Positions 16,346 through 24,121 of a DNA stretch of 35,648 nucleotides are shown here, piece by piece. The stretch spans positions 1 to 35,648 of the forward strand of contig JAURMM010000249.1 of NCBI GenBank assembly GCA_030830685.1, in the 5' to 3' direction. The DNA comes from Gammaproteobacteria bacterium (lineage in GTDB: Bacteria > Pseudomonadota > Gammaproteobacteria > Ga0077536). Below the pieces are notes generated by a model. It saw only the letters and a program-made list of their open reading frames with translations, had not been told where the DNA came from and did not search any database. Position 1 is the first letter of the stretch, and each line of letters opens with the position of its first letter. The translations under genes and the position numbers were made by a program.

Positions 16346-17320
16346 TCAATGCACCTGCGGTTTCTTCCATGCATCGCGGCGGTCGATGGATCGTAGCCGA
16401 ACCTCGAGCACGCGACGATCCCGGCTGATCCGCAGTGGCACCTCAACGCCCGCTTCTCCCAGTGCCCACAGCTGGCGGTAGAACGCGGGCAGTTCCCGCA
16501 CCGGGGTTTCCCCGAGGGCGAGGATTACATCGCCCTCGCGCAGTACCGCGGCGCCCGGGGCGCCCGGGTAGAGCCCGCCAATGACCAAGGCCTCTGCCGT
16601 CTGCGCCACAAACACACCAAGCCAGGGGCGAGCGGGTCCCGGCACATGCCCGTAACGCGACAAGTCCTCGAGGATGGGCAGCAGCAGATCGACCGGGACA
16701 CTCAGGTTGCCTGCGCGGGGCGTGCCTGCACCCACCACGTTCTCGAGATACAGCGAACCGATGCCGCACAATCTCCCTCGCGCATCGAGCAGCGCTGCAC
16801 CACCCCAATCCGGATGCGCGGGCGCGGTGAAGATGGCCCGCTCGAGCAGGTACTCCCAATACCCCGCAAATTCCGTCAGCGCTGTCACCGTGGCCGACAG
16901 CGCCCAGTCGGGGCCGCCTGCGCCGGCAAGCACTACTGAATCACCCTCGACAAGCGCGCTCGCGCTGCCCAGCTGCAAGGGTGCTCCGGTGAGGCGGCCC
17001 AGTCCCCGCAGGAGCCCGAAACCGCTCGCGTAGTCGTAGGCGAGGATTTCGGCGGTCACAGCCTGTCCGCGATGGTCGACTATCCAAGCCTGTTCCGCCT
17101 CGGCCACCAGGTAGCCAATGGTAAGCACCAGACCCTGCTCATCGAGCAGAACGCCATGTCCACCGCGCTCGGTCCCCAGCATTCGGGCAGTGGCCGCGTC
17201 CTCCGGAATCCGCGTGCGCAAGGACACCAGCCCGGTCAGGGTCTGCGCGAGGTCGTAGTCCAGCTCGGCCTGCTTCGGCCTGAATTCGGGGAGCACCCCA
17301 GTATCGGACATCTCACTCAT
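16346..17320 (-). CDS. HtrA/DegP-like PDZ protein with a lost catalytic triad
   Basis: 324-residue protein with a trypsin-like beta-barrel (about 30-215) and one PDZ domain (about 231-310: RPWLGVFVAQ, GGLYPGAPGAAVLREGDVILALGETPV). The fold matches S1C proteases, but all three catalytic positions are changed. LTIGYLV (66-72) replaces LTNAHVV, so His is lost. YDYASGFGLLR (95-105) replaces the Asp segment. HPDWGGAALLD (169-179) replaces NPGNSGGPLVN, so Ser is Gly. I see no signal peptide or membrane anchor. It may be a binding or scaffold protein. ATG 17320 is chosen over 17341 because AGAGGA lies upstream of it. A TACACT at 17356-17361 could be the -10. Confidence 0.82.
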   Translation of the reverse strand: MSEMSDTGVLPEFRPKQAELDYDLAQTLTGLVSLRTRIPEDAATARMLGTERGGHGVLLDEQGLVLTIGYLVAEAEQAWIVDHRGQAVTAEILAYDYASGFGLLRGLGRLTGAPLQLGSASALVEGDSVVLAGAGGPDWALSATVTALTEFAGYWEYLLERAIFTAPAHPDWGGAALLDARGRLCGIGSLYLENVVGAGTPRAGNLSVPVDLLLPILEDLSRYGHVPGPARPWLGVFVAQTAEALVIGGLYPGAPGAAVLREGDVILALGETPVRELPAFYRQLWALGEAGVEVPLRISRDRRVLEVRLRSIDRRDAWKKPQVH

Positions 17321-17369
17321 CCAAATCCTCTTGGGATACACGAACGCCGGGTTCGAGTGTAGTCCCGCG

Positions 17370-17390
17370 CCCCGCTGTGCGGGGATTTTT
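17370..17390 (+). terminator. Terminator-like hairpin with T tract, plus-strand sense
   Basis: CCCCGC (17370-17375), loop TGT, GCGGGG (17379-17384), then ATTTTT. In shape this is a good intrinsic terminator for rightward transcription. No rightward gene ends nearby (dmlA ends at 15703), so it would shield the cytochrome operon from antisense read-through of the preceding leftward genes, or act as an attenuator if a promoter lies upstream. Confidence 0.5.
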
Positions 17391-17506
17391 CCCGTAAGCC
17401 CTTGTGCAACACGATATTTATCTTAGATAATAGGATTAAGTATTAGTTATAAACTATTGAATAAATTGAAGAAACAGAAATTTTAGAATGCTTTTCCGTA
17501 AGCCCC
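17386..17506 (+). repeat. Imperfect direct repeats flanking an A+T-rich island
   Basis: TTTTTCCCGTAAGCCC (17386-17401) recurs as TTTTCCGTAAGCCCC (17492-17506): the shared core is TTTT, one optional C, then CCGTAAGCCC. The copies are about 105 bp apart and bracket the A+T-rich stretch. They could be binding sites for one regulator or the trace of an insertion. Confidence 0.6.
17402..17491 (+). promoter_or_regulatory. A+T-rich probable promoter region of the multiheme cytochrome operon
   Basis: About 23% G+C by hand count, against roughly 60% around it. A candidate promoter is TTGTGC (17402-17407), 18 bp, then GATAAT (17426-17431); the -35 is weak. Several other A+T hexamers (TTATAA, TAGAAT) are present, so the exact start cannot be fixed. 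No FNR-type TTGAT-N4-ATCAA box is seen. The remaining leader up to 17594 is ordinary G+C-rich sequence without a convincing ORF. Confidence 0.4.
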
Positions 17507-17594
17507 GATCCTGCGACTCGACGCTCACGTGCCCCAAATGGGCCGGCGATGCCGTGGGCCGGGGAGTCGGCTACGTTGCTGCGAGAGCGCTTCC

Positions 17595-18422
17595 ATGACG
17601 CGAGAAACCCTGCTGTCGGCCTACGGTTTCCGCTACCTCAAGCTGATGACGTTCCTCAGCACGGCCAGTGCGGTGGCCTATGCCTGGCACCAGCCGCGGG
17701 GAGGCGCCAACGGGGGTACCTGGCTCGGCTATACGCTTGGCACCGTGGGCGCGCTGCTAATCGTCTGGCTGATTCTGCTGGGCGCACGCAAGCGGGCCTA
17801 CCGTACCCGAATCGGCACCTTGCGCGGCTGGCTCTCGGCTCACGTTTATCTCGGTCTTGCGCTTGCCATCATCGGTACCCTGCATACGGGATTCCAGATA
17901 AATTTCCGGGAATTGAACGTCCATGCCCTCAGCTACGTGCTGATGATGCTGGTGATCGCGAGCGGCATCTGGGGCGTCGCGGCCTATCTGCGCAACCCGC
18001 TGCGCATGAGTGAACTGCTCAATGGACGCAATCTGTCAGGCCTGCAAACAGGCCTAACTGCGGTAGACGAAGATTCACGTGTCCTGGCGGCAAGCCTCGG
18101 CGGGCAATGGCCAGGGCTCATCGAAGAGTCTGCGCGCGCACGGCTGTTCTCTTCACCGCTGGGGCGACTGAGCCGCCCACCCCGGAATTGCGCCACCGGG
18201 CGCGCGGTTGCTGCCTTGCGAGAGGCGAGCCTTGGTGGGGATGCAGGTCTGCGCGAGCTCTATGCCTTGCAGGTCAGGCGTGCCCGTCTGTTAGCGGAGA
18301 TGCGTGACTTTCTGCACACCAAAGCTTGGACGGATCTATGGCTGGTGTTCCATGTGCCCCTCTCCTTCGCCCTGCTGGCGGCGCTGATAGCGCACATCGT
18401 CAGCGTATTTCTGTACTGGTAA
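17595..18422 (+). CDS. Di-heme cytochrome b-like integral membrane protein
   Basis: 275 residues with about five membrane segments (near 16-32, 44-64, 80-100, 110-131 and 247-273). Two helices each carry a histidine pair 14 residues apart: H83/H97 in SAHVYLGLALAIIGTLHTGF and H253/H267 in VFHVPLSFALLAALIAH. This is the classical geometry for two stacked b hemes bridging a four-helix bundle, as in cytochrome b and ferric-reductase-like proteins. A soluble stretch (about 135-240) separates the last two helices. Its role is inferred to be quinol/quinone exchange with the cytochrome encoded 3 bp downstream. GAGAG precedes ATG 17595. It is the first gene of the seven-gene operon. I do not recognise a named family. 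Confidence 0.8.
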   Translation: MTRETLLSAYGFRYLKLMTFLSTASAVAYAWHQPRGGANGGTWLGYTLGTVGALLIVWLILLGARKRAYRTRIGTLRGWLSAHVYLGLALAIIGTLHTGFQINFRELNVHALSYVLMMLVIASGIWGVAAYLRNPLRMSELLNGRNLSGLQTGLTAVDEDSRVLAASLGGQWPGLIEESARARLFSSPLGRLSRPPRNCATGRAVAALREASLGGDAGLRELYALQVRRARLLAEMRDFLHTKAWTDLWLVFHVPLSFALLAALIAHIVSVFLYW

Positions 18423-18425
18423 GAC

Positions 18426-19949
18426 ATGGCCGGGCATACCGACAATCAATCTGCGGTGGTCCGTGAGCTTGCACGGCTGAAGCGACCGCTGGGCATGCGG
18501 CGGCTCCTCTCCTGGGTGCTTTTCGTCGGTGTCCTCGGCGTATTTCTCGGGCTGCCAGGTGTGGCCTCGCTTCGAGCCGCATGGGCGCCCTTTCTGGCTG
18601 AACCGGCGCAAGAGGCGCGCGTGTTGGCCGCACGGCCCGATCCGCAGAAACCGCCGGACTATATCGAAGCCTCCACCGCCAGCGCCTGGCATCTCGCTGA
18701 CCAGACGGATCACGCCTATCCACCGCCCACTGCGGCAGGGCTCGACCGCGTATGGAATCCTGGGCCGCTGTCCGCCGCTCATGCACCGTGGTCGGACGAC
18801 TGCAAGATCTGCCACAGCACTCCGTTCAAGCGGGTGCAGGATGCTGATTGCCTCGGCTGCCACAAGCTCATTCATGCTCACGTGGATCCAGACCGCATCG
18901 ACGTGCCTGCTCTCGCAGCGCGCTGCGCGAGCTGCCACCAGGAGCATCGCGGCAGTTTCGCGCTGGCCGAGCAGAACCGGCATGCCGTGGGTAGTGACTG
19001 CGCAGACTGCCACAGTGAGATTCGCACACATTACCCGGAAACCCGGACGCGTCCTGTTTCAGATTTCGCGGATGCCCACCCGCAGTTTCGGGTGCAATTG
19101 CGTCATGACAATGGCAAGCGTGGTTTCCAGCGCGTTCGCCTGCCCGAGAAGGGCATGTTGAAGGAAGCCACCACCCTCAAGTTTCCGCATGACGTACACC
19201 TGAAACGCAGCGGTGTGCGCGGTCCTGCGGGCAAACAGCACATGAAATGCGCGGATTGCCACGCCCCGGATGCAGATGGCGTCAGCTTCCAGCCCGTCAC
19301 CATGGCCGCGCATTGCCAGAGCTGTCATGCCCTGAAGATGGAGCCGGCTCTATCCAACCGGGAAGTTCCGCACGGGCCGGTCCCGGCGGTATTGGATACG
19401 TTGCGAGAGTTCTATGTGTTTGTCGCGACCACCGGCACCGTGCCGCGTGAGCCGGGACCGCTGACGGATACCGTGCTCGTCAGGAGGCCGGGGGAGTCAC
19501 GCGCTCCACGGGTATTCGCGACTGCCGCAGGGGATGCCCACAGTCGAGCGAGCGCGTCGGCCATAGAGCTGTTCGAGAAGACTGCTTGCGTGGTGTGTCA
19601 CGACGTCAAACGCCTTGCCGGCAAGGGCAAGCCCGACACACCGGGTGCCGATTTGCCGCAATGGAAGATCGCTCCGGTGCCGAAGGCCCACGGTTTCATG
19701 CCAAAGGCGCTGTTTGCGCACAGCGCGCACAGCACGGCGTCCTGCGAGACCTGCCATGCCGCGCGTACCTCCGACCATGCAGAGGAGGTGCTCATGCCTG
19801 GCATCAAGACATGCCGCGATTGCCACGCGGGATCCTCACCCGCACCAGACAAGGTGGCCTCGGACTGCGGGCTTTGCCACGGATTCCACTGGCCGGGGAC
19901 GACCGTGCACGCGGCCGTGCCAGGCAGTGTTGAAGGGAATCCACAGTGA
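18426..19949 (+). CDS. Membrane-anchored decaheme cytochrome c
   Basis: 507 residues with one N-terminal membrane segment (about 27-50, uncleaved in appearance), then a periplasmic domain with ten CxxCH heme sites. The first cysteines are residues 126, 142, 167, 192, 275, 297, 388, 440, 463 and 481. Extra histidines in patterns such as FPHDVH and FAHSAH are probable distal ligands, as in multiheme c3/c7-type cytochromes. The arrangement (anchor plus many hemes, directly after a di-heme b gene) resembles NapC/CymA- or Mtr-like quinol-to-periplasm electron relays in logic but not in sequence. The stop overlaps the next gene's GTG start (GTGA). Confidence 0.9.
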   Translation: MAGHTDNQSAVVRELARLKRPLGMRRLLSWVLFVGVLGVFLGLPGVASLRAAWAPFLAEPAQEARVLAARPDPQKPPDYIEASTASAWHLADQTDHAYPPPTAAGLDRVWNPGPLSAAHAPWSDDCKICHSTPFKRVQDADCLGCHKLIHAHVDPDRIDVPALAARCASCHQEHRGSFALAEQNRHAVGSDCADCHSEIRTHYPETRTRPVSDFADAHPQFRVQLRHDNGKRGFQRVRLPEKGMLKEATTLKFPHDVHLKRSGVRGPAGKQHMKCADCHAPDADGVSFQPVTMAAHCQSCHALKMEPALSNREVPHGPVPAVLDTLREFYVFVATTGTVPREPGPLTDTVLVRRPGESRAPRVFATAAGDAHSRASASAIELFEKTACVVCHDVKRLAGKGKPDTPGADLPQWKIAPVPKAHGFMPKALFAHSAHSTASCETCHAARTSDHAEEVLMPGIKTCRDCHAGSSPAPDKVASDCGLCHGFHWPGTTVHAAVPGSVEGNPQ

Positions 19950-21826
19950 AAAAGGCTTGGCTGCCAGCCCTGTCTCTTCTGTTGATTGGCCTGTTATGCG
20001 TGCCTTCCGCATTCGCAACGTGCAGCCCACGTGACAAACGCCCGCGCCTCCACGCGCAAGAAGTGAACTGTATCGTCCAGCAAGCAGTGGAAGTGAGTAC
20101 GCGCAAGGGCGTGACCGCCATGACGGTCGCGGTGACTGACCGGGTAGGCAATGTTCTCGGTCTTTACCAGCTCGGCGGAACGCCCAGCCGGGTGCGTATC
20201 CGCAGCGGGCTGCTTTCCGCGGTGCGCGGACTGGACAATGTCGTTCTGAATGATCTGCCGATTGTGGGTGAATCTGCAGCTCCGCGTGCGGCTATTGCCA
20301 AGGCCATTACCGCCGCATATTTCTCTTCGGCCGGGAACGCCTTCAGTACACGCACTGCCGGGTTTATCGTGCAGCGACATTTCCCGCCTCGGTTCCCGAA
20401 TACGCCTGGCGGCCCATTGTTTGGCGTGCAGTTCAGTCAGCTCGCGTGCGGTGATTTCGTCCAGAAAGGCTCTGCGATCGGTCCTGGATCGCGAGCATCT
20501 CCTCTTGGCGCTGCCGCCGACCCGGGTGGCTTTCCTCTCTACAAGCGTGGGCAGATGGTAGGCGCCATCGGTGTGGTGGCAGGCACCAACTCGATCTACG
20601 GAATAGATCTGGATACCAGTCCTGTCGTACTCGACCAGGATCTTGAAGAAATCATTGCGCAGTCGGCCACCGCCGGATTTCAGCCCAAAGTAGGCATTCG
20701 CGCTGATCGAATCACGGCGGGGGGGATAACCCTGCGCTACACGGATTCGGATGGCCGCCTGCTGACCCCGGACACTGTCACGGGCGCTGTACCTTCGGCG
20801 GGCGCTTGGGTCCCGCTCACCAATTATTTTCCAGGCACCGGCGCGCGCACTGGTGTGCAATACGGCAAGGCAAAGTCGGGCTTCAAACCCGCTGCGGGCA
20901 TGCTTGAAGGTTATTTTTCACTGCCACGGCGGCCGCCCCGTGCATCCGTCTTTCCCTCTACTGCCAGCCAGGGGGCGTTAGGTCTCACGCAGCGCGAAGT
21001 GGAGACCTTGCTCAAGCAAACGCTCGATGTGGCGAGAGTCACTCGTTCCCAGATTCGCCGACCCCTGGGAGAGTATGCGCAGGTCACTGCAACCGTCGTG
21101 GACGCTTCGGGCAATGTACTGGGGCAGGCGCGCACGCCCGATGCGCTCATCGACAGCAGCGATGTCACCATCCAGAAAGCACGCACGGCCGTGTTTTTTT
21201 CACGGCCTACAGCTGCTGATCGCCTCATCCTCGCCGGAGGAGAAAGCTATGTCACCAGTGCACAGACTTTCTTTGGCCGCAGCGATGCCTTTCGCAATGG
21301 ACGGGCCTTCTCCACGCGCGCGATAGGCAGTATTCATCGACCCGATTTCCCGGATGGCATCGATAGGAGGCCACGTGGACCTTTGTCCCGGGGCGCCGAC
21401 TGGAGCCCCTTCAATGTGGGTCTGGAACTGGATCTCGTACTGCGCAATTTGCAGATTCTGCGCGAGACCCCGGGTACTTGCACAGTCGATTCCTCGAACG
21501 TCGAGGTCAATATCGGCCTTGCCAATGGCATGACGATTTTCCCGGGTGGCTTTCCGATCTATCGGGAGATGAATGGCTCCCTTTACATCATCGGGGGCAT
21601 CAGTGCCTCCGGGGATGGCAGTGATCAAAGTGACCTCATCGCGTTCGTCGGCCTGCAGCGGGCAACAGACACGCTGGCGGCTGCCCCTCCCCCTACGTTG
21701 ATGGCGGTCTACAAACCACCACGTCATCCACCTTCAAATATCCGGGTGAGTGGTCTCAAGTATGTGCAGTGTCCTCAATCACCGTTCCTCGACAGTAGGG
21801 TGCAGGACCCCTGCGAGGGGCTCTGA
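19946..21826 (+). CDS. Exported protein with two GlcG/HbpS-like domains
   Basis: 626 residues starting at GTG, with AAGGGA upstream. It has a signal peptide (to about AFA-TCSPRD, residue 25). Two repeats of a GlcG/HbpS-type (DUF336) unit follow. The first runs about 36-235 (VTAMTVAVTDRVGNVLGLYQL, AAIAKAITAAYFSSAGNAFSTRTAGFI, GGFPLYKRGQMVGAIGVV). The second runs about 338-570 (YAQVTATVVDASGNVLGQAR, IQKARTAVFFSR, GRAFSTRAIGSIHRPDFP, GGFPIYREMNGSLYIIGGI). HbpS in Streptomyces binds heme and senses redox stress, so heme binding or delivery in the periplasm is a reasonable guess. There are no CxxCH motifs. It is coupled to the decaheme gene by a 4-bp overlap. Confidence 0.75.
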   Translation: MKKAWLPALSLLLIGLLCVPSAFATCSPRDKRPRLHAQEVNCIVQQAVEVSTRKGVTAMTVAVTDRVGNVLGLYQLGGTPSRVRIRSGLLSAVRGLDNVVLNDLPIVGESAAPRAAIAKAITAAYFSSAGNAFSTRTAGFIVQRHFPPRFPNTPGGPLFGVQFSQLACGDFVQKGSAIGPGSRASPLGAAADPGGFPLYKRGQMVGAIGVVAGTNSIYGIDLDTSPVVLDQDLEEIIAQSATAGFQPKVGIRADRITAGGITLRYTDSDGRLLTPDTVTGAVPSAGAWVPLTNYFPGTGARTGVQYGKAKSGFKPAAGMLEGYFSLPRRPPRASVFPSTASQGALGLTQREVETLLKQTLDVARVTRSQIRRPLGEYAQVTATVVDASGNVLGQARTPDALIDSSDVTIQKARTAVFFSRPTAADRLILAGGESYVTSAQTFFGRSDAFRNGRAFSTRAIGSIHRPDFPDGIDRRPRGPLSRGADWSPFNVGLELDLVLRNLQILRETPGTCTVDSSNVEVNIGLANGMTIFPGGFPIYREMNGSLYIIGGISASGDGSDQSDLIAFVGLQRATDTLAAAPPPTLMAVYKPPRHPPSNIRVSGLKYVQCPQSPFLDSRVQDPCEGL

Positions 21827-21832
21827 TCCGAC

Positions 21833-24121
21833 ATGTCACACGCAAAGCTCCCCGACCATCGACGCAGTCCGCGCATCCTGGCGCGGTGCCTGCTTTGCCT
21901 GAGTCTGATGCCGTTCGTGGTTGAAGCCGGACTTGCGCCCATCATGACCGTGCAGGTTGGCGCACCGAGGGTACGGCTGCTCCGCACGCCCCATGAGAAA
22001 GCGGGCGTGGTAGCCGAGGTTGATCGCGGACGCCTCCTCGACGTGCTGTCGCGTCAGGGTGATTGGTACCTGGTCAGGCTCTCCAACATGCCGGGCGCAA
22101 CGGCGTGGGTGAAGCAATCGTCGCTGACTTATGGCGACTCGGCACTCATTCCCTTTGTGGCGCCGGGTACGGCCATGGATGCCAAGCAAGGGCCGGTACG
22201 CTATGCAGAGGATGAGATCGGTTCCAGACAGGAACCCGGCAAGATGCCGGGCGTCGCGCGCCCAGGGCCACGCGGGCGTTCATTGGTGACTCTGCCACCC
22301 GCGACAGGTCTTGAATTGTCTGCGCCTGCCCCGAATCTGCCGCGCGAATCGCTGCCCTTGCCGGACCGTTGGCGCATCATGCAGTCCCTCGGCTTCAAGT
22401 TCCCTTGGTATGACCCTTACAACCAGAACGTGTTGAAGGGCGACATTCCGGTACGTGAGCTGGGGGATGACATCTTCATCAATGTGGGCGCGGTGGTTGA
22501 CGGTCTGGCCGAATTCCGCGAAGTGCCGATTCCGGTCAATCCGACGATTGCCTTGCGTGACACGGCGAGCGACGCCTTTGGTGATCCCACGCAGAACCTG
22601 CAGGCCGCCACGGTGCTGCTCAACTTGTCGCTTACCAAGGGCAACACGACCTACATGCCGCCGGCGCTCGAGCTCAGGCTCGCGCCGGTGTTCAATTACA
22701 ACCGTGCGGAGGTTCGTGAAGCAGGCGTGCTGCGTGCTGATCCCCTCGCCTGCGGGGACTACGAGCAACTGGGCGATGCGTTCAGCAGCACGTCCACTGC
22801 AGGCAATCCGGTCGTCGGTATCGATGTGCCGGGGGATGATGGTCTGGATATCCTGCCAGCCGTGCCGGCAGGAGGCATTGTGGGCGATCTGGAGCCTGCC
22901 GGGCCGTTCGAGGTGTATCGTCAGCGCGGTCATTGCACCCGCCATGATTCCTTCGCGGGAATCCAGGAATTCTTTCTGGACTACCATTTGCGGGACGTGT
23001 CGCCGAGATACGACTTCGATAGCATCCGGGTCGGGATTCAGCCGTATACCAACGATTTCCGGGGCTTCCTGTTCCAGGATCTGGCATTCGGCGTGCGTCT
23101 CTTCGGCAATCGCGACAACAACCACTGGCAGTACAACCTCGCGTGGTTTCGGCGCATCGAGAAGGACACCAACAGCGGCCTGAACGACATCACCCGTGCC
23201 TTGCGTGAGGACGATACCTTCCTCTTCAACGTTTACCGCCAGGATTTTCCGCTCGTTGGCTTTACCTCCGAACTGAGTGTGGCGCACAACCGCAACGGTG
23301 AAGATAACCAATACCAGGACACCAATGATTTTGTGATCCGCCCTGCAATCGTCGGCAGCGCGGCCCAGGATCCGGAGCCCTACCAGGTGACGTATCTCGG
23401 CTACTCCGGCGACGGACACCTTCGCGCCCTGTGGCCGGCAGGCCGCCTCAATCTCACCACCAGCACTTATGTGGCGCTCGGTAGCCACGACTTCAACCCG
23501 ATTGCCGGTGACCATCAAAACATCCGCGCGTTCTTTCATGCCAGTGAGCTTTCACGCGACTTCAGCTGGATACGCGTGCGCGGCAGTGTGCTGTATGCCA
23601 GTGGCGACAGTGATCCCCTGGATGGAGATGCCACAGGCTTCGATGCAATTTTTGAAAATCCCCTGTTCGCGGGTGCAGACACCAGCTACTGGGTGAGACA
23701 GGGCATTCCGCTGGTTGGCGGTGGAGGCGTTGCCCTGTCGGGCCGCAATGGCGTGCTGGCCAACCTGCGCTCGAGCAAGGAGCAGGGGAAATCCAATTTT
23801 GTGAACCCGGGCTTGTTCCTGCTGGGCGTGGGAGGAGATTTCGATCTCGCCCCCGAGGTGCGGCTGGTGGCGAACGTCAACCATCTGCGCTTTGCTGAGA
23901 CCGAGACCCTTGAATTCCTGCGGGCACAGGTGCTGCGCGACAACGAGATTGGTTTCGACCTCTCCGCCGGGGTGCAGTGGCGGCCCTATTTCAACCAGAA
24001 CATGGTCATCAACGCATCCGGTGCCGTGCTTTTTGCCGGCCGGGGGCTGCGCGACCTCTACGGCGGACAACGCCATAACGTCCTTTATTCGACTTTCATC
24101 AATGCGCTCCTCACTTTCTGA
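21833..24121 (+). CDS. SH3-domain plus outer-membrane beta-barrel protein (putative porin of the conduit)
   Basis: 762 residues. A signal sequence (basic RRSPRILAR then a hydrophobic run to about 32) is followed by a bacterial SH3 domain (about 38-102: VRLLRTPHEKAGVVAEVDRG, GDWYLVRLSNMPGATAWVKQSSL) and a Pro-rich linker. The remainder, from about 170, has alternating hydrophobic strands typical of a large outer-membrane beta-barrel (for example LNLTTSTYVALGSHDF, WIRVRGSVLYASGD, EVRLVANVNHLRF, EIGFDLSAGVQWRPYF). It ends in ALLTF with the C-terminal Phe used by the BAM machinery. Lying between cytochrome genes, it is the natural candidate for the outer-membrane pore of a porin-cytochrome conduit, but it shows no CxxC signature or other MtrB hallmark that I can see. 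Confidence 0.72.
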   Translation: MSHAKLPDHRRSPRILARCLLCLSLMPFVVEAGLAPIMTVQVGAPRVRLLRTPHEKAGVVAEVDRGRLLDVLSRQGDWYLVRLSNMPGATAWVKQSSLTYGDSALIPFVAPGTAMDAKQGPVRYAEDEIGSRQEPGKMPGVARPGPRGRSLVTLPPATGLELSAPAPNLPRESLPLPDRWRIMQSLGFKFPWYDPYNQNVLKGDIPVRELGDDIFINVGAVVDGLAEFREVPIPVNPTIALRDTASDAFGDPTQNLQAATVLLNLSLTKGNTTYMPPALELRLAPVFNYNRAEVREAGVLRADPLACGDYEQLGDAFSSTSTAGNPVVGIDVPGDDGLDILPAVPAGGIVGDLEPAGPFEVYRQRGHCTRHDSFAGIQEFFLDYHLRDVSPRYDFDSIRVGIQPYTNDFRGFLFQDLAFGVRLFGNRDNNHWQYNLAWFRRIEKDTNSGLNDITRALREDDTFLFNVYRQDFPLVGFTSELSVAHNRNGEDNQYQDTNDFVIRPAIVGSAAQDPEPYQVTYLGYSGDGHLRALWPAGRLNLTTSTYVALGSHDFNPIAGDHQNIRAFFHASELSRDFSWIRVRGSVLYASGDSDPLDGDATGFDAIFENPLFAGADTSYWVRQGIPLVGGGGVALSGRNGVLANLRSSKEQGKSNFVNPGLFLLGVGGDFDLAPEVRLVANVNHLRFAETETLEFLRAQVLRDNEIGFDLSAGVQWRPYFNQNMVINASGAVLFAGRGLRDLYGGQRHNVLYSTFINALLTF

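Noticed and set aside
22280..23539. Long minus-strand frame (about 419 codons) opposite the barrel gene
   Set aside because: It is a G+C-driven shadow: no domain is recognisable and the plus-strand barrel gene has signal peptide, SH3 domain and C-terminal Phe.
23892..24101. Upstream extension of the decaheme-propeller frame
   Set aside because: It runs through the 3' end of the barrel gene in another frame; ATG 24102 gives a proper signal peptide soon after.
21833..24121. Calling the barrel protein MtrB
   Set aside because: I see no MtrB-specific motif such as the N-terminal CxxC, and it carries an SH3 domain; only the gene context is similar.
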